Origin: Bacteroidales bacterium
GTDB lineage: Bacteria; Bacteroidota; Bacteroidia; Bacteroidales; UBA932
DNA: 53,358 nucleotides
Assembly (NCBI GenBank): GCA_017561885.1
Contig: JAFZBF010000038.1
Coordinates: 1 to 53,358, forward strand
Reading direction: 5' to 3'
In this document: positions 15,776 through 24,261 of the stretch, in pieces
Numbering within the stretch: position 1 is the first letter of the stretch
How the letters are laid out: every line of letters starts with the position of its first letter
Notes under the pieces: generated by a model
Seen by the model: only the letters and a program-made list of their open reading frames with translations
Told to the model about the DNA's origin: nothing
The model's database searches: none
Made by a program: the position numbers and the translations under genes

Positions 15776-17517
15776 TTCATTTCATAAGACATAACGTCGC
15801 GAAGAGCAGCACCGCCGAACACCTCTACGTGGTCGTAATATGCCGAAGGATACACGCAGTTGGTAATTACCGCATCGCCGTCATTCACGAACATCTCGGA
15901 CACCATACGGTCATAGAAGAGCTGCACCTTGTAGTAATCGCGTACAGGGATGACAGAAACAACCGGGGAGGCAACTTCTTTCGGAAAGGCCTGCAGGCCG
16001 CTCTGCGAACGGTCGGTGAGCAGCACGCCCTCCGAAGGCCTGAAGGTATACACCACCCTCTCCCCCGCGTCGTTGCTCAGGATGAAACCGAAAGGATCCT
16101 GGCCGGAAGGAGTGAATGTCAGGTCGATTTCATAGGCACCCATAGCTCCGCCCGGGATGACGGTACGGTCTCCAGCCTTGAGCGACAGGGACGAAGCCTT
16201 TCCTCTGGCTGCAAATACTTCAGGTGCCGGCACGCTGGCAAGGATGGGATGCCTGCCGTTGCTCTTGAGCGAGAGCTCACGCGGCAGCGTCATACCTCCG
16301 GTGAAGTACTTGGTGGCTGGCATGGTCGACGAGAACGCCGAGCTCGTAAGCCAGGCAATGAATACTGTCCTGTCGTCGGGTGCGTTGAAGTAGCTCTGGC
16401 CGGCATACTGATTGACGCCCTGGTCCAACCAGAGAGGATAAGGCAGAGGATCGGCCGTGAAGCGCTTGCCGTCGAAGTCTCCTATGAAATACTGGGTGTT
16501 GTTTGCATGGTTGGGGTCCTGCCCGATAGTGACGAAGAGCACCCATTTCTCTTTGCCGCCATATTCGAACTTGCGCAGGTCGGGGCATTCCCAGACGCTG
16601 CGGTGAGAACCTATGCCTTCTCCGAAACTGCTAAGCAGATGCCAGTTCCTGAGGTCCGGCGAGCCGTAGAACTCCACCACCTGCCTGACAGATACGGCCA
16701 TCACCCACTGTCCGCCGATCCAGTAGACCTTGGGATCCCGGAAATCACGGGAGGCGGGATTGTCCGGCAGCACCGGGTTGCCTCCGTACTTGGTGAAAGT
16801 GTAGCCTCCGTCGGTCGAATAAGCGATGCTCTGGCGTTCTCCATTCCGGTCGGAAGTATAGATTGCAATCACCGCATCCTCTCCGAATCCTGCGGTATTG
16901 TCCTTGTCGACTACTGCACTGCCGGAGAATATGGCTCCGAGCGGATCAGGCTTCAGGACATTGTCGTGCTGAGTCCAGTGGATAAGGTCTTCAGACGTTG
17001 CGTGTCCCCAGGTCATATTCCCCCAGAAAACCGAATAAGGGTTGTGCTGGAAATACATATGCCATACTCCGTCCTTGTAGAAAAGACCGTTGGGGTCGTT
17101 GTTCCAACCGAATGCCGGGGTAAAGTGATATACCATCCTCAACGGCTCGTCGTAATCCATATCAATCGTGTCGGACAGCTTTACTCCGCCGTACACAGGA
17201 TCGGATTCTTCGACGCCGGTCAGGCGGAGAGTAACCTCCTGACCCGCATAGGGAGAAACGTCAACGGGAATCCAGTAATCGACTGTATCTTTTGCAACAG
17301 TAACATCCTGCACGAACTCGAACACATTCGCGGCGTCAACCACGAGGTTCATCTTCGACGGTTTGCCCGTATAAGACGAAGGGATGAGGATATAGTGTTT
17401 ATTGGCTTTGAAGGTTGCGGCATAGTTGCCTTCCGCATCGAGGCTCTCCTGGATGGCAGGACGACAGGAAACTGCCAGGAACGCGCAGAAGAGCAGCGAC
17501 AACAAATATCTGGTCAT
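15772..17517 (-). CDS. GH32 fructan hydrolase lipoprotein (levanase/inulinase type)
   Basis: Glycoside hydrolase family 32 enzyme that releases fructose from levan, inulin or sucrose. The 581-residue protein has a lipoprotein signal (LAVSC, Cys18), an extra beta domain (about 30-120), the five-bladed propeller and a C-terminal beta-sandwich. The catalytic residues are the D141 nucleophile in WNNDPNG, the D261 stabiliser in RDPK and the E310 acid/base in WECPDL. It is first in a three-gene operon with the permease and kinase. A TAGATTTG element overlaps the stop of the upstream gene (17569-17576) and may be its -7 box. Confidence 0.95.
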   Translation of the reverse strand: MTRYLLSLLFCAFLAVSCRPAIQESLDAEGNYAATFKANKHYILIPSSYTGKPSKMNLVVDAANVFEFVQDVTVAKDTVDYWIPVDVSPYAGQEVTLRLTGVEESDPVYGGVKLSDTIDMDYDEPLRMVYHFTPAFGWNNDPNGLFYKDGVWHMYFQHNPYSVFWGNMTWGHATSEDLIHWTQHDNVLKPDPLGAIFSGSAVVDKDNTAGFGEDAVIAIYTSDRNGERQSIAYSTDGGYTFTKYGGNPVLPDNPASRDFRDPKVYWIGGQWVMAVSVRQVVEFYGSPDLRNWHLLSSFGEGIGSHRSVWECPDLRKFEYGGKEKWVLFVTIGQDPNHANNTQYFIGDFDGKRFTADPLPYPLWLDQGVNQYAGQSYFNAPDDRTVFIAWLTSSAFSSTMPATKYFTGGMTLPRELSLKSNGRHPILASVPAPEVFAARGKASSLSLKAGDRTVIPGGAMGAYEIDLTFTPSGQDPFGFILSNDAGERVVYTFRPSEGVLLTDRSQSGLQAFPKEVASPVVSVIPVRDYYKVQLFYDRMVSEMFVNDGDAVITNCVYPSAYYDHVEVFGGAALRDVMSYEMK

Positions 17518-17573
17518 AGGCTGGGTTTTGTTTCAACCTATGAAGTTATTGATTTTTGAAAAGATTGGCAAAT

Positions 17574-18782
17574 CTACAGATTGAATCTCACGCCGGCCTC
17601 GAGGCTGAACATAAGAGGCTGCTCGGTGCGGATGCTCTTCGGCTGGTTGCAGTCGAAATAGTATGAAGCCGAAGGATCGAGGAATATCGAAATGGGGCCT
17701 GTCAGCTTGTAGTCGATGCCTACACCTGCATTCACAGACCACTGCAGACCTGAAGCGTCCTGGTCCATACCATAATTGCCGAAGATATACCTTGCGCTGA
17801 TGCACTTGTCGACAGCGCCGCCGGCACGACCGTAGACTGTCAGCCTTCCTTCCTCGATGAAATTATAGAAGGCTGAAGCCGTCAGGCCGACGTAATGCAA
17901 CCTTGAAGATGCATTGGGGAATTTCTCCTTGTTGACCATAGCGCTGAAGCTGCGCTGCAGATAAGTGTAGTTCACTCCGGCGCCTATAGAGAACTTGTCG
18001 ATGACGGGATAACGCATCTGCACCCCGAACGACATAGGAATCGAATAAGAAGACTCAGTGAGCTCTTCCACCACGACAGCACCTGAACGGCCTGAAACCG
18101 AAGCGCTGTGTGAAGGGGCCATCTGATAGATGAAGCCACCCTGCTTCGCTATTCCTGATACATTTGATGATATAGAGAGGCTTGCGTGTGTGCTGTTAGA
18201 AGTCTCCTCTTCCTCGAAGAGATAGTAGTCATCCATCAGTCTGGTGCCTGAAGGAGTGCGGTAGCCGCCGTTTGAAGGCTGGCCGGCCGGCTCGGTCACG
18301 TCTGATGAAGGCTGGCTGCTTTCTGCTGCCTCTGCGGCAGGCTCCTGACCTGTTGCGGCCACAGTCTCAGATACGGGCTCCCGGACTTCGGCAACTTCCT
18401 TCATAATCTCGGCGGGCAGAACTTCGGCGAGATATCCGCCGGAGCGGAGAGCCCTCACCTGGTCTGCAATTGAAGGTATGTCCTGTGCGTCCTCGGGAGT
18501 GTCAAGCTCCTGCGGGACTACAGACTCGACGACCGCTACGGACGGAGCTGACTGCAGCTGCGAAGGAGCGTCGTTGCCGTTGAAGAGGAAAAGACCGAGA
18601 GCGATGCATGCAGCAGCCGCTACGGTGCTGTAGACAGTACGCAAAATGACCTTGCGGCGGCGGTCCCTTGCAGCCATCCTGGCTACAATACCGTCCCACA
18701 GCGAGTCGTCCACCTCGCACTCAAAGCTTTGCAGCTTTTCCCTGATAATCTGATCGAACTGTGACTCAGTCATATTTGTCAT
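17574..18782 (-). CDS. Anti-sigma-like membrane protein fused to an outer-membrane beta-barrel domain
   Basis: The 402-residue protein has a charged N-terminal cytosolic segment with the SLWDGI motif common in these regulators (1-45), one transmembrane helix (about 48-67), a Pro/Glu/Ala-rich linker (about 70-195) and a C-terminal beta-barrel-like domain (about 200-402) of alternating hydrophobic strands ending in a typical terminal strand (VRFNL). It overlaps the ECF sigma gene by 17 nt. The N-terminus is well placed to bind that sigma factor. If the domain reading is right, one chain would touch the cytosol and the outer membrane. Met4 is an alternative start. Confidence 0.75.
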   Translation of the reverse strand: MTNMTESQFDQIIREKLQSFECEVDDSLWDGIVARMAARDRRRKVILRTVYSTVAAAACIALGLFLFNGNDAPSQLQSAPSVAVVESVVPQELDTPEDAQDIPSIADQVRALRSGGYLAEVLPAEIMKEVAEVREPVSETVAATGQEPAAEAAESSQPSSDVTEPAGQPSNGGYRTPSGTRLMDDYYLFEEEETSNSTHASLSISSNVSGIAKQGGFIYQMAPSHSASVSGRSGAVVVEELTESSYSIPMSFGVQMRYPVIDKFSIGAGVNYTYLQRSFSAMVNKEKFPNASSRLHYVGLTASAFYNFIEEGRLTVYGRAGGAVDKCISARYIFGNYGMDQDASGLQWSVNAGVGIDYKLTGPISIFLDPSASYYFDCNQPKSIRTEQPLMFSLEAGVRFNL

Positions 18783-19308
18783 TAGTCTTTATCTTGCCCT
18801 GGAGCCAGACACGCGCGCGGCTAAGCTGCGAGCGTGACCCTCCTTCCGTTATCGAGAGCATCTTCGCTATCTCTTCGTGCGAATAGCCCTCTATCACGTA
18901 CAGGTTGAAAACCGTCCGGAAACCGTCCGGCATCGAACTTACCAGCTTGAAGATCTCGTCCGCCCCTATCTTCTCGAGCGTGTTGCTCTGCGTCATCTGC
19001 ATCACCTGAGAGTCCTCGATGTTGTCAGAGAACTTAAGCGCATCGTTGCGGCGCAGCTGCATCAGAGCCGTATTCACGAATATCTTCCGTGCCCAGCCCT
19101 CGAAAGAACCTTCGCTCTTGTAAGTCGATATCTTTTCAAACAACGTGACAAATCCGTCCTGAAGTACATCTTTCGCCACTTCCCTGTCCTTCATATACCT
19201 TTGGCACAAAGATAGCATACTGGGAGCCAATAGATCATAGAGCCCGCGCTGGGCTCTTGGATCATGCCTCCTGCATCCTTCAATGAGAGACTCAAGGTTG
19301 TTCTTCAC
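18766..19308 (-). CDS. ECF-family RNA polymerase sigma factor
   Basis: The product has 180 residues with the two sigma-70 regions of ECF factors: region 2 (about 25-95, including DVLQDGFVTLFEKI and the WARKIFVN segment) and region 4 (about 120-175, with GYSHEEIAKMLSITEG then RSQLSRAR). It should direct RNA polymerase to a stress or envelope regulon. The downstream gene overlaps it and encodes a membrane partner that probably controls it. The target promoters are not known. Confidence 0.93.
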   Translation of the reverse strand: MKNNLESLIEGCRRHDPRAQRGLYDLLAPSMLSLCQRYMKDREVAKDVLQDGFVTLFEKISTYKSEGSFEGWARKIFVNTALMQLRRNDALKFSDNIEDSQVMQMTQSNTLEKIGADEIFKLVSSMPDGFRTVFNLYVIEGYSHEEIAKMLSITEGGSRSQLSRARVWLQGKIKTNDKYD

Positions 19309-19329
19309 AGGACTACTGGATTAATGATG

Positions 19330-19337
19330 CAAATTTA
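19330..19337 (-). promoter_or_regulatory. Putative -7 element for the ECF sigma operon
   Basis: TAAATTTG on the minus strand fits TAnnTTTG and lies 21 nt upstream of the sigma start codon in the 97-nt divergent gap. A TTTG at the right distance is not seen, so support is partial. Confidence 0.45.
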
Positions 19338-19380
19338 CTCCAAAATGCTGCATTGAATAGTTATTTTTTATCGGAATAAT

Positions 19381-19388
19381 TAATTTTG
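19381..19388 (+). promoter_or_regulatory. Putative -7 element for the TPR/EnvC unit
   Basis: TAATTTTG matches the -7 consensus exactly, 17 nt before the start of the TPR gene. The upstream half is only T-rich, without a clear TTTG at 19-21 nt. Confidence 0.5.
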
Positions 19389-19405
19389 CGAACAGAGTTC
19401 ATATA

Positions 19406-21049
19406 ATGAAATTCATCAGAAAGATAATTCTTGCCGCCATATTCCTCTTCACGGGAATCTATGCCAACGCCCAGTCACAGGCCTATTTCGACGCTTTGGA
19501 TGCGTATAATTCCGGCAACCGGCAGGCTGCATACAGACAGTTCAGCGACCTCGTAGATGCCGAACCCGGCAACGACGCCGCATACTATTATCTGGCCATC
19601 CTCTCGGAAGATTTCCTGGAGAGGGAAGCGAACTTCAAGCAGGCGATTGCACTCGATCCCGGCAATTTCTGGTACAAGTATGCCCTGGCTTCCGACTATA
19701 TGTCGAACAAGGACGCCGACAAAGCCCTGGCTCTGTTCGAAGAGCTCATAAGGGACAATCCGAAAAAGACATCGCTCTACTACGACGTGGTGAACATCTA
19801 TATGGCCAAGGGCTACAGCGACAAGGCTATGGAAGCGCTTGACGTGATCGAGGCCCAGACCGGCAAGAGCGACCCCCTGGCTATGGCCAGGATGCAGGTC
19901 TATATGCAGAAAGGAGACCAGCAGAAAGCCTTCGAATTCCTGAAAGACTATTACAAGGACTACCGTTCTCCCCGTCTGGCCTGCATTATGGCAGAATACT
20001 ATGCCGGCCTTTTCCAGCAGCAGGAAGCTATAAAATACTTCGAGGAAGCTCTCGAGATGGACCCGGACTGCGTCGAGGCATCTTACGGCCTTGCCCACAT
20101 CTACCGGTCGCTCGGGCAGTACGACATGTATTTCAAGCACATCAATGATTTCATCAAGAGCGACGAAGTGCCCGCAGAGGACAAAGTAGCGTATATGCAG
20201 GACCTGCTCGGCAGCGGTCAGTTCGCACAGATGTTCGCTCCCCAGATCGACACCCTGATGACCGAAATGTACACTTCGAGCCCTACCGACACCACTGTCA
20301 CAGGCCTGACGGCAGCATATTACTACCAGACCGGCCAGGTCGACAAGGCTCTTGACGTATATGCGGGCATACTGGAAGAAAACCCCGACGACGCAGGCGC
20401 TGCGTTCACCCACTGCCTGATTTATTATTATGCAGAAGACTGGGACAATGTGGTCACTTATGCCACTGCCGCCATCCAGCGCTTCGACATGCCACTGGAC
20501 TTCCTGCAACTGAGGGGTATCGCTTTCTGGCAGCTCAAGGAGTACGACAATTCGATGGAGGACTACCGCACCATGCTGTCGATGGCTCCGAAGGACAGTT
20601 CCGTCGCGCTGAGCTGCTACACTGCCATGGGTGACTTGTACCATATGGCCGGCGATCCGAAGCAGGCCTACAAATGCTATGACAAGGCCCTCCGCATCAA
20701 TCCTGACCACGCTCCCGTGCTCAACAACTACGCATATTACCTTACCGAGACTTACGACAAGCCGCTGAAGAGACCTGACGCAACTCTCCGCAAGGCGATG
20801 CAGATGAGCCTCAAGACCATCCAGCAGGAGCCCGACAATCCTACATACGTGGACACATACGCCTGGCTGCTGCACCTGGTTGGAAGAGACGTGGAGGCAA
20901 AGGCGATGTTCAAGCACGCCATGCTTTACGGAGGCAAGGAGAGCCGCACTATCCTCGAGCATTACGCCACCGTTCTGCAGACTCTCGGCGAGAACGACCT
21001 CGCAAATGTATATTTCAAACAGGCGGAAGCACTGGGACCTGACGAATAA
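19406..21049 (+). CDS. Secreted tetratricopeptide-repeat protein
   Basis: A 547-residue protein with a signal peptide (cleavage near ANA-Q, residue 23) followed by about twelve helical TPR or TPR-like repeats from residue 25 to the end, for example the AYKCYDKALRINPDHAPVLNNYAYYL repeat around residue 425. TPR proteins act as protein-binding scaffolds. It is periplasmic or outer-membrane associated. The EnvC-like gene starts one base after its stop, and this pairing suggests a role in envelope assembly or cell separation. Confidence 0.88.
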   Translation: MKFIRKIILAAIFLFTGIYANAQSQAYFDALDAYNSGNRQAAYRQFSDLVDAEPGNDAAYYYLAILSEDFLEREANFKQAIALDPGNFWYKYALASDYMSNKDADKALALFEELIRDNPKKTSLYYDVVNIYMAKGYSDKAMEALDVIEAQTGKSDPLAMARMQVYMQKGDQQKAFEFLKDYYKDYRSPRLACIMAEYYAGLFQQQEAIKYFEEALEMDPDCVEASYGLAHIYRSLGQYDMYFKHINDFIKSDEVPAEDKVAYMQDLLGSGQFAQMFAPQIDTLMTEMYTSSPTDTTVTGLTAAYYYQTGQVDKALDVYAGILEENPDDAGAAFTHCLIYYYAEDWDNVVTYATAAIQRFDMPLDFLQLRGIAFWQLKEYDNSMEDYRTMLSMAPKDSSVALSCYTAMGDLYHMAGDPKQAYKCYDKALRINPDHAPVLNNYAYYLTETYDKPLKRPDATLRKAMQMSLKTIQQEPDNPTYVDTYAWLLHLVGRDVEAKAMFKHAMLYGGKESRTILEHYATVLQTLGENDLANVYFKQAEALGPDE

Positions 21050-21050
21050 C

Positions 21051-22208
21051 GTGAAAAGACTGTTAGCCATCATCCTGATAGTGTCAGCAGCCGTCTTGGA
21101 GGCTGCCGCACAGGATGTTTCGGCCCAGAGGGAGGCCAAGCGCAAGCTCGAGGAGGAGATCGCTTTCATCGACAACCAGCTCAAGAACATCATCAACAGG
21201 CAGAAGGCCACCACGCAGCAGCTGACCATCGTCCAGAAGCAGGTTAGCAACCGCAAGAAGCTGGTGGACGAGGCCGACGCCGAGATTCGCGTGCTCCGCA
21301 CCCAGATCAACAGCGCCACGGCGCAGATCAACGCCCTGCAGGCCAACCTCGACACCCTCAACTACTACTACAACGACCTTATCTACAACGCCTACAAGAA
21401 CCGCGACAACAAGGTCTGGTTCATGTATATCCTCGGCAGCGAGAACATAGGACAGGGCTACCGCCGCTTCGCATACCTCGGCAACCTGTCGGAATCTGCG
21501 AACGCACAGGCTGACGCCATACTGCAGACCCAGGCCCAGCTGCAGACCGAGAAAGCGAGGCTGGACTCCCTGGTAGTCGTGGCGACCGCCACCAGGCAGC
21601 AGCGCCAGCGTGAGTATGAGAACATGAAGTCTGACGAGCAGAAGTCAAGGTCGCTCGTGAACAGTCTCAACAAGAGCAAGAACCAGTACACCAAGGATCT
21701 CCAGACCAAGAAGAAGCAGGTGGAGGCTCTCAACAAGGAGATCGAGAGAATCCTCAAGAAAGAAGTGTCAGGACAGAAGGCCGAGAGCATCGACTACACT
21801 CTTGCCGGACGTTTCGAAGACAACAAGGGCAAACTGCCCTGGCCCGTACAGGGTGTCATAACCGGACGTTTCGGCAACCACACCCACCCTGTCTACAAGA
21901 ACATACAACTGCCCACTAGCAACGGCATCGATATCACCGCTGCACGCAATGCAAGCGTCAAATGCGTTTTTGACGGGACAGTGAAGCAGGTGCTCGTGAT
22001 GCCGGGATACAACCAGTGCGTCCTCGTACAGCACGGCACCTACTACACTTTCTACTGCCGTCTCGGCAAGGTAGCCGTCAAGGCCAACCAGAAAGTCAAG
22101 GCCGGAGACGAACTCGGCACTCTCGACGTTTCTGACGACTCATCAGTGCTGCACTTCCAGATCTGGAAAGGCACCGACAAGCAGAATCCTGAAAGTTGGC
22201 TGAGGTAA
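21051..22208 (+). CDS. EnvC-like murein hydrolase activator with a degenerate LytM domain
   Basis: The protein starts at GTG 21051, one base after the TPR stop, giving 385 residues with a signal peptide (cleavage after EAAA/Q). The in-frame extension upstream lies inside the TPR gene and is rejected. Residues 25-250 form a long coiled coil. The C-terminal M23/LytM domain (about 265-385) has lost metal ligands: the usual HxGIDI reads SNGIDI and the HxHF motif reads VLHFQ. This is the pattern of EnvC/NlpD proteins, which activate cell-wall amidases rather than cut peptidoglycan. Its stop lies only 7 nt from the convergent lipoprotein gene. Confidence 0.88.
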   Translation: MKRLLAIILIVSAAVLEAAAQDVSAQREAKRKLEEEIAFIDNQLKNIINRQKATTQQLTIVQKQVSNRKKLVDEADAEIRVLRTQINSATAQINALQANLDTLNYYYNDLIYNAYKNRDNKVWFMYILGSENIGQGYRRFAYLGNLSESANAQADAILQTQAQLQTEKARLDSLVVVATATRQQRQREYENMKSDEQKSRSLVNSLNKSKNQYTKDLQTKKKQVEALNKEIERILKKEVSGQKAESIDYTLAGRFEDNKGKLPWPVQGVITGRFGNHTHPVYKNIQLPTSNGIDITAARNASVKCVFDGTVKQVLVMPGYNQCVLVQHGTYYTFYCRLGKVAVKANQKVKAGDELGTLDVSDDSSVLHFQIWKGTDKQNPESWLR

Positions 22209-22215
22209 ACATCCA

Positions 22216-24210
22216 CTACTCTGTCATGTTGCGGGGATCGTAAACCGTTACGATACTGATGCCCGTGAACCATGCATGAAATTCGTAAGCATCATCGTAT
22301 AGATGATACTGCCGGCCGACAGCCTTCGGTGCAGTGAAGAAAGGTATCCGTTTTTCATCAGACAAGGAGTAGCAGCCGGCACCGTCAACACCTTTTTCCT
22401 GATTGTCTACACACACGACGGCCAGCGCTCCGGCTGCTGCAGCATTACGCATTTTATCAGCGAAATTCAGTTCGCCTCGTTTGACCATCACTACACAGCC
22501 ATCCAAGTCTAAGGTCATTCCTTCAAAATCCTCCGGATAACCGAAGCCGTTGATGACGACAAGCGGCAGGGTGCCGGATTCACCTCCCAGGATATCGTTG
22601 AAAAGGACATCCTCTGAATTGTATAAATAAGTTTGCGTCTCCTTGTCCCAAAGAGAACTTGACATGAAATAGTAGTTGGAACTATTAACATGTATTGCCG
22701 GACTCTTCCAGGTCAGGGGGTAGGCCGGGTCGATCACTTCCCAATTCCACCAACCATTTGATCCATACATTGAAGTCTTTGTCCAGCCATATTCATCCGG
22801 ATCATAACTTTCATAATCATTACTAGGATCATAATTATAATAAAGTCTCACAGAAGCTGAGGTCTCGGTCACGTCTTTGAAAAGATAGTAAAAACCTCCT
22901 TTACTATTCTCCCAGGATAATTTCACCCAACCATTGTCAAGCATAGAGACGGAATAAGGCTCAGAACTGTTCAGAGTCCAGGCTTCATATTCAGGATCTG
23001 TTGAATACCAGCCTATAGAGTAATTCTTGAAGGTATATCCGAGATCCCTGACAACATCTTTATATTGTGTTCCATCCCAGGCGTGTCTCTGTATCCACTG
23101 TCTCTCGACATTCGGTATCGGCTTGGTGGCTTCCTGCACTGCTGCAAGGATTGCGGGGATGATGCTATCAAAGTCTGTCAGGCCGTCGATCGCACCGAAG
23201 ATGTCTTCCAGTGCTGCCACGATATCATCATTGGATGAACCTGAGAGGCCGCTGAGCGCCGACAGAACCTGTGCCACTGCCGACTGCATGTCCGTGCTCA
23301 GGCTGCCCATTCCGCTGCTCACCGTATTGATGGCCGTCTCGATCAGGCCGAGCGCATCCTTGTCGCTCATCATCTCGTTCTTCACCGCCGTCTCGATGGC
23401 CGCTATCTTCGTCTGCAGTCCTGACGTCTGGCTGCCAATAGCATTCTTGATCTCTTCCAGCTTGTCTCCTATCGCTTCTCCAAGTGATTCGAGTGCCTGC
23501 TGTATAAGTTCCTGCTGTGATTCGCTGTCGGCGGCTCCGCTCTTGACTGCGGCCTCTATAGCTGCAAGTTTCGTCTCAAGGCTAGTGGTCTGGCTCTTCA
23601 CCGCTGCCTCTATAGCTGCTATCTTCTCCGCCAGCGTGCCGCCGAGGGATTCGATCGCCTGCTTTATCAAGTCCTGCTCCGCCTTGCCCGTTGCCAGGCC
23701 GTCCTTTACCGCAGCCTCGATCAGGCCCAGCTTCGTTTCAAGACTCGCTGTCTGGCCCTTCACCGCTGCCTCTATCGCTGCAAGTTTCTCCGATATCGTG
23801 CCGCCGAGCGACTTGATGGCCTCCAGCAGCAGGTCCTGCTCCTGGCCGTCCTTTGTGAAGCCTTCCTTCACTGCAGCCTCGATCAGCCCCAGCTTAGTCT
23901 CCAGGCTCGTGGTCTGCGACTTGATCGCATCCTCTATGGCCGCAAGCTTTTCGCTTACCGTGCCGTTCATCGCCTTGATAGCTTCCTTGATGAGCGCCAG
24001 CTCCTCGCTGCTTGCCGCATTTCCCTGCTTGATCGCAGTCTCGATCGCCTTAAGCATGTCCTCGATCCCGCTGTAGTCAGATACCATCGTAAGGTTTATC
24101 TCCGGCTGCTGTGCCGTGTCGCAGCTCGTCATCGCCAGCGGCGCCGCTGCTCCCGCTATCAGGAACATCGCCAGCACTCCGCCCATTACTGTCTTCTTTG
24201 TCCTTTTCAT
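22216..24210 (-). CDS. Cassette 1 surface lipoprotein: helical 54-residue repeats plus PA-like domain
   Basis: The 664-residue protein has a lipoprotein signal (MTSC, Cys30), a short acidic spacer, an alpha-helical region of 54-residue repeats (about 69-284, a fifth degenerate), a hinge (285-365), a Trp/Tyr-rich region of unknown fold (about 366-545) and a C-terminal segment resembling the protease-associated (PA) domain (about 548-660: VVINGFGYPEDF, VVMVKRGELNFADK, AAAAGALAVVCVDN). No protease domain is present. A small barrel gene lies 51 nt upstream. The whole unit is paralogous to 40236-43585. The likely picture is a surface-exposed rod with a distal ligand-binding head, which is inference. 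The C-terminal third is visibly more AT-rich than the repeats. Confidence 0.85.
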   Translation of the reverse strand: MKRTKKTVMGGVLAMFLIAGAAAPLAMTSCDTAQQPEINLTMVSDYSGIEDMLKAIETAIKQGNAASSEELALIKEAIKAMNGTVSEKLAAIEDAIKSQTTSLETKLGLIEAAVKEGFTKDGQEQDLLLEAIKSLGGTISEKLAAIEAAVKGQTASLETKLGLIEAAVKDGLATGKAEQDLIKQAIESLGGTLAEKIAAIEAAVKSQTTSLETKLAAIEAAVKSGAADSESQQELIQQALESLGEAIGDKLEEIKNAIGSQTSGLQTKIAAIETAVKNEMMSDKDALGLIETAINTVSSGMGSLSTDMQSAVAQVLSALSGLSGSSNDDIVAALEDIFGAIDGLTDFDSIIPAILAAVQEATKPIPNVERQWIQRHAWDGTQYKDVVRDLGYTFKNYSIGWYSTDPEYEAWTLNSSEPYSVSMLDNGWVKLSWENSKGGFYYLFKDVTETSASVRLYYNYDPSNDYESYDPDEYGWTKTSMYGSNGWWNWEVIDPAYPLTWKSPAIHVNSSNYYFMSSSLWDKETQTYLYNSEDVLFNDILGGESGTLPLVVINGFGYPEDFEGMTLDLDGCVVMVKRGELNFADKMRNAAAAGALAVVCVDNQEKGVDGAGCYSLSDEKRIPFFTAPKAVGRQYHLYDDAYEFHAWFTGISIVTVYDPRNMTE
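23359..24006 (-). repeat. Four tandem 162-bp repeats in the cassette 1 lipoprotein
   Basis: Each unit encodes 54 residues built as ELIxxAIESLGGTxxEKLAA, then IEAAVKxQTxSLETK, then a copy-specific tail. The four full copies span residues 69-284 and the middle two are the most alike. Such in-frame repeats can expand or contract by recombination, changing rod length without breaking the frame. Confidence 0.85.
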
Positions 24211-24261
24211 AACTGTATTCCTTTTTGTTCGTTTTTTTTTCTCTTTTGTTTCCTTTTTCTG

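Noticed and set aside
15829..17559. A 576-codon plus-strand open frame opposite GH32
   Set aside because: It is the antisense shadow of the GH32 gene. The minus-strand product has full catalytic motifs and operon context; the plus-strand translation shows no domain or signal.
20880..21050. In-frame N-terminal extension of the EnvC-like protein
   Set aside because: The extension lies inside the TPR gene. The GTG at 21051 gives a normal signal peptide and a 1-nt gap to the TPR stop.
19475..21361. A 628-codon minus-strand open frame opposite the TPR and EnvC genes
   Set aside because: It is a shadow of two well-supported plus-strand genes and spans their boundary. Its translation is Val/His-rich and has no recognisable domain.
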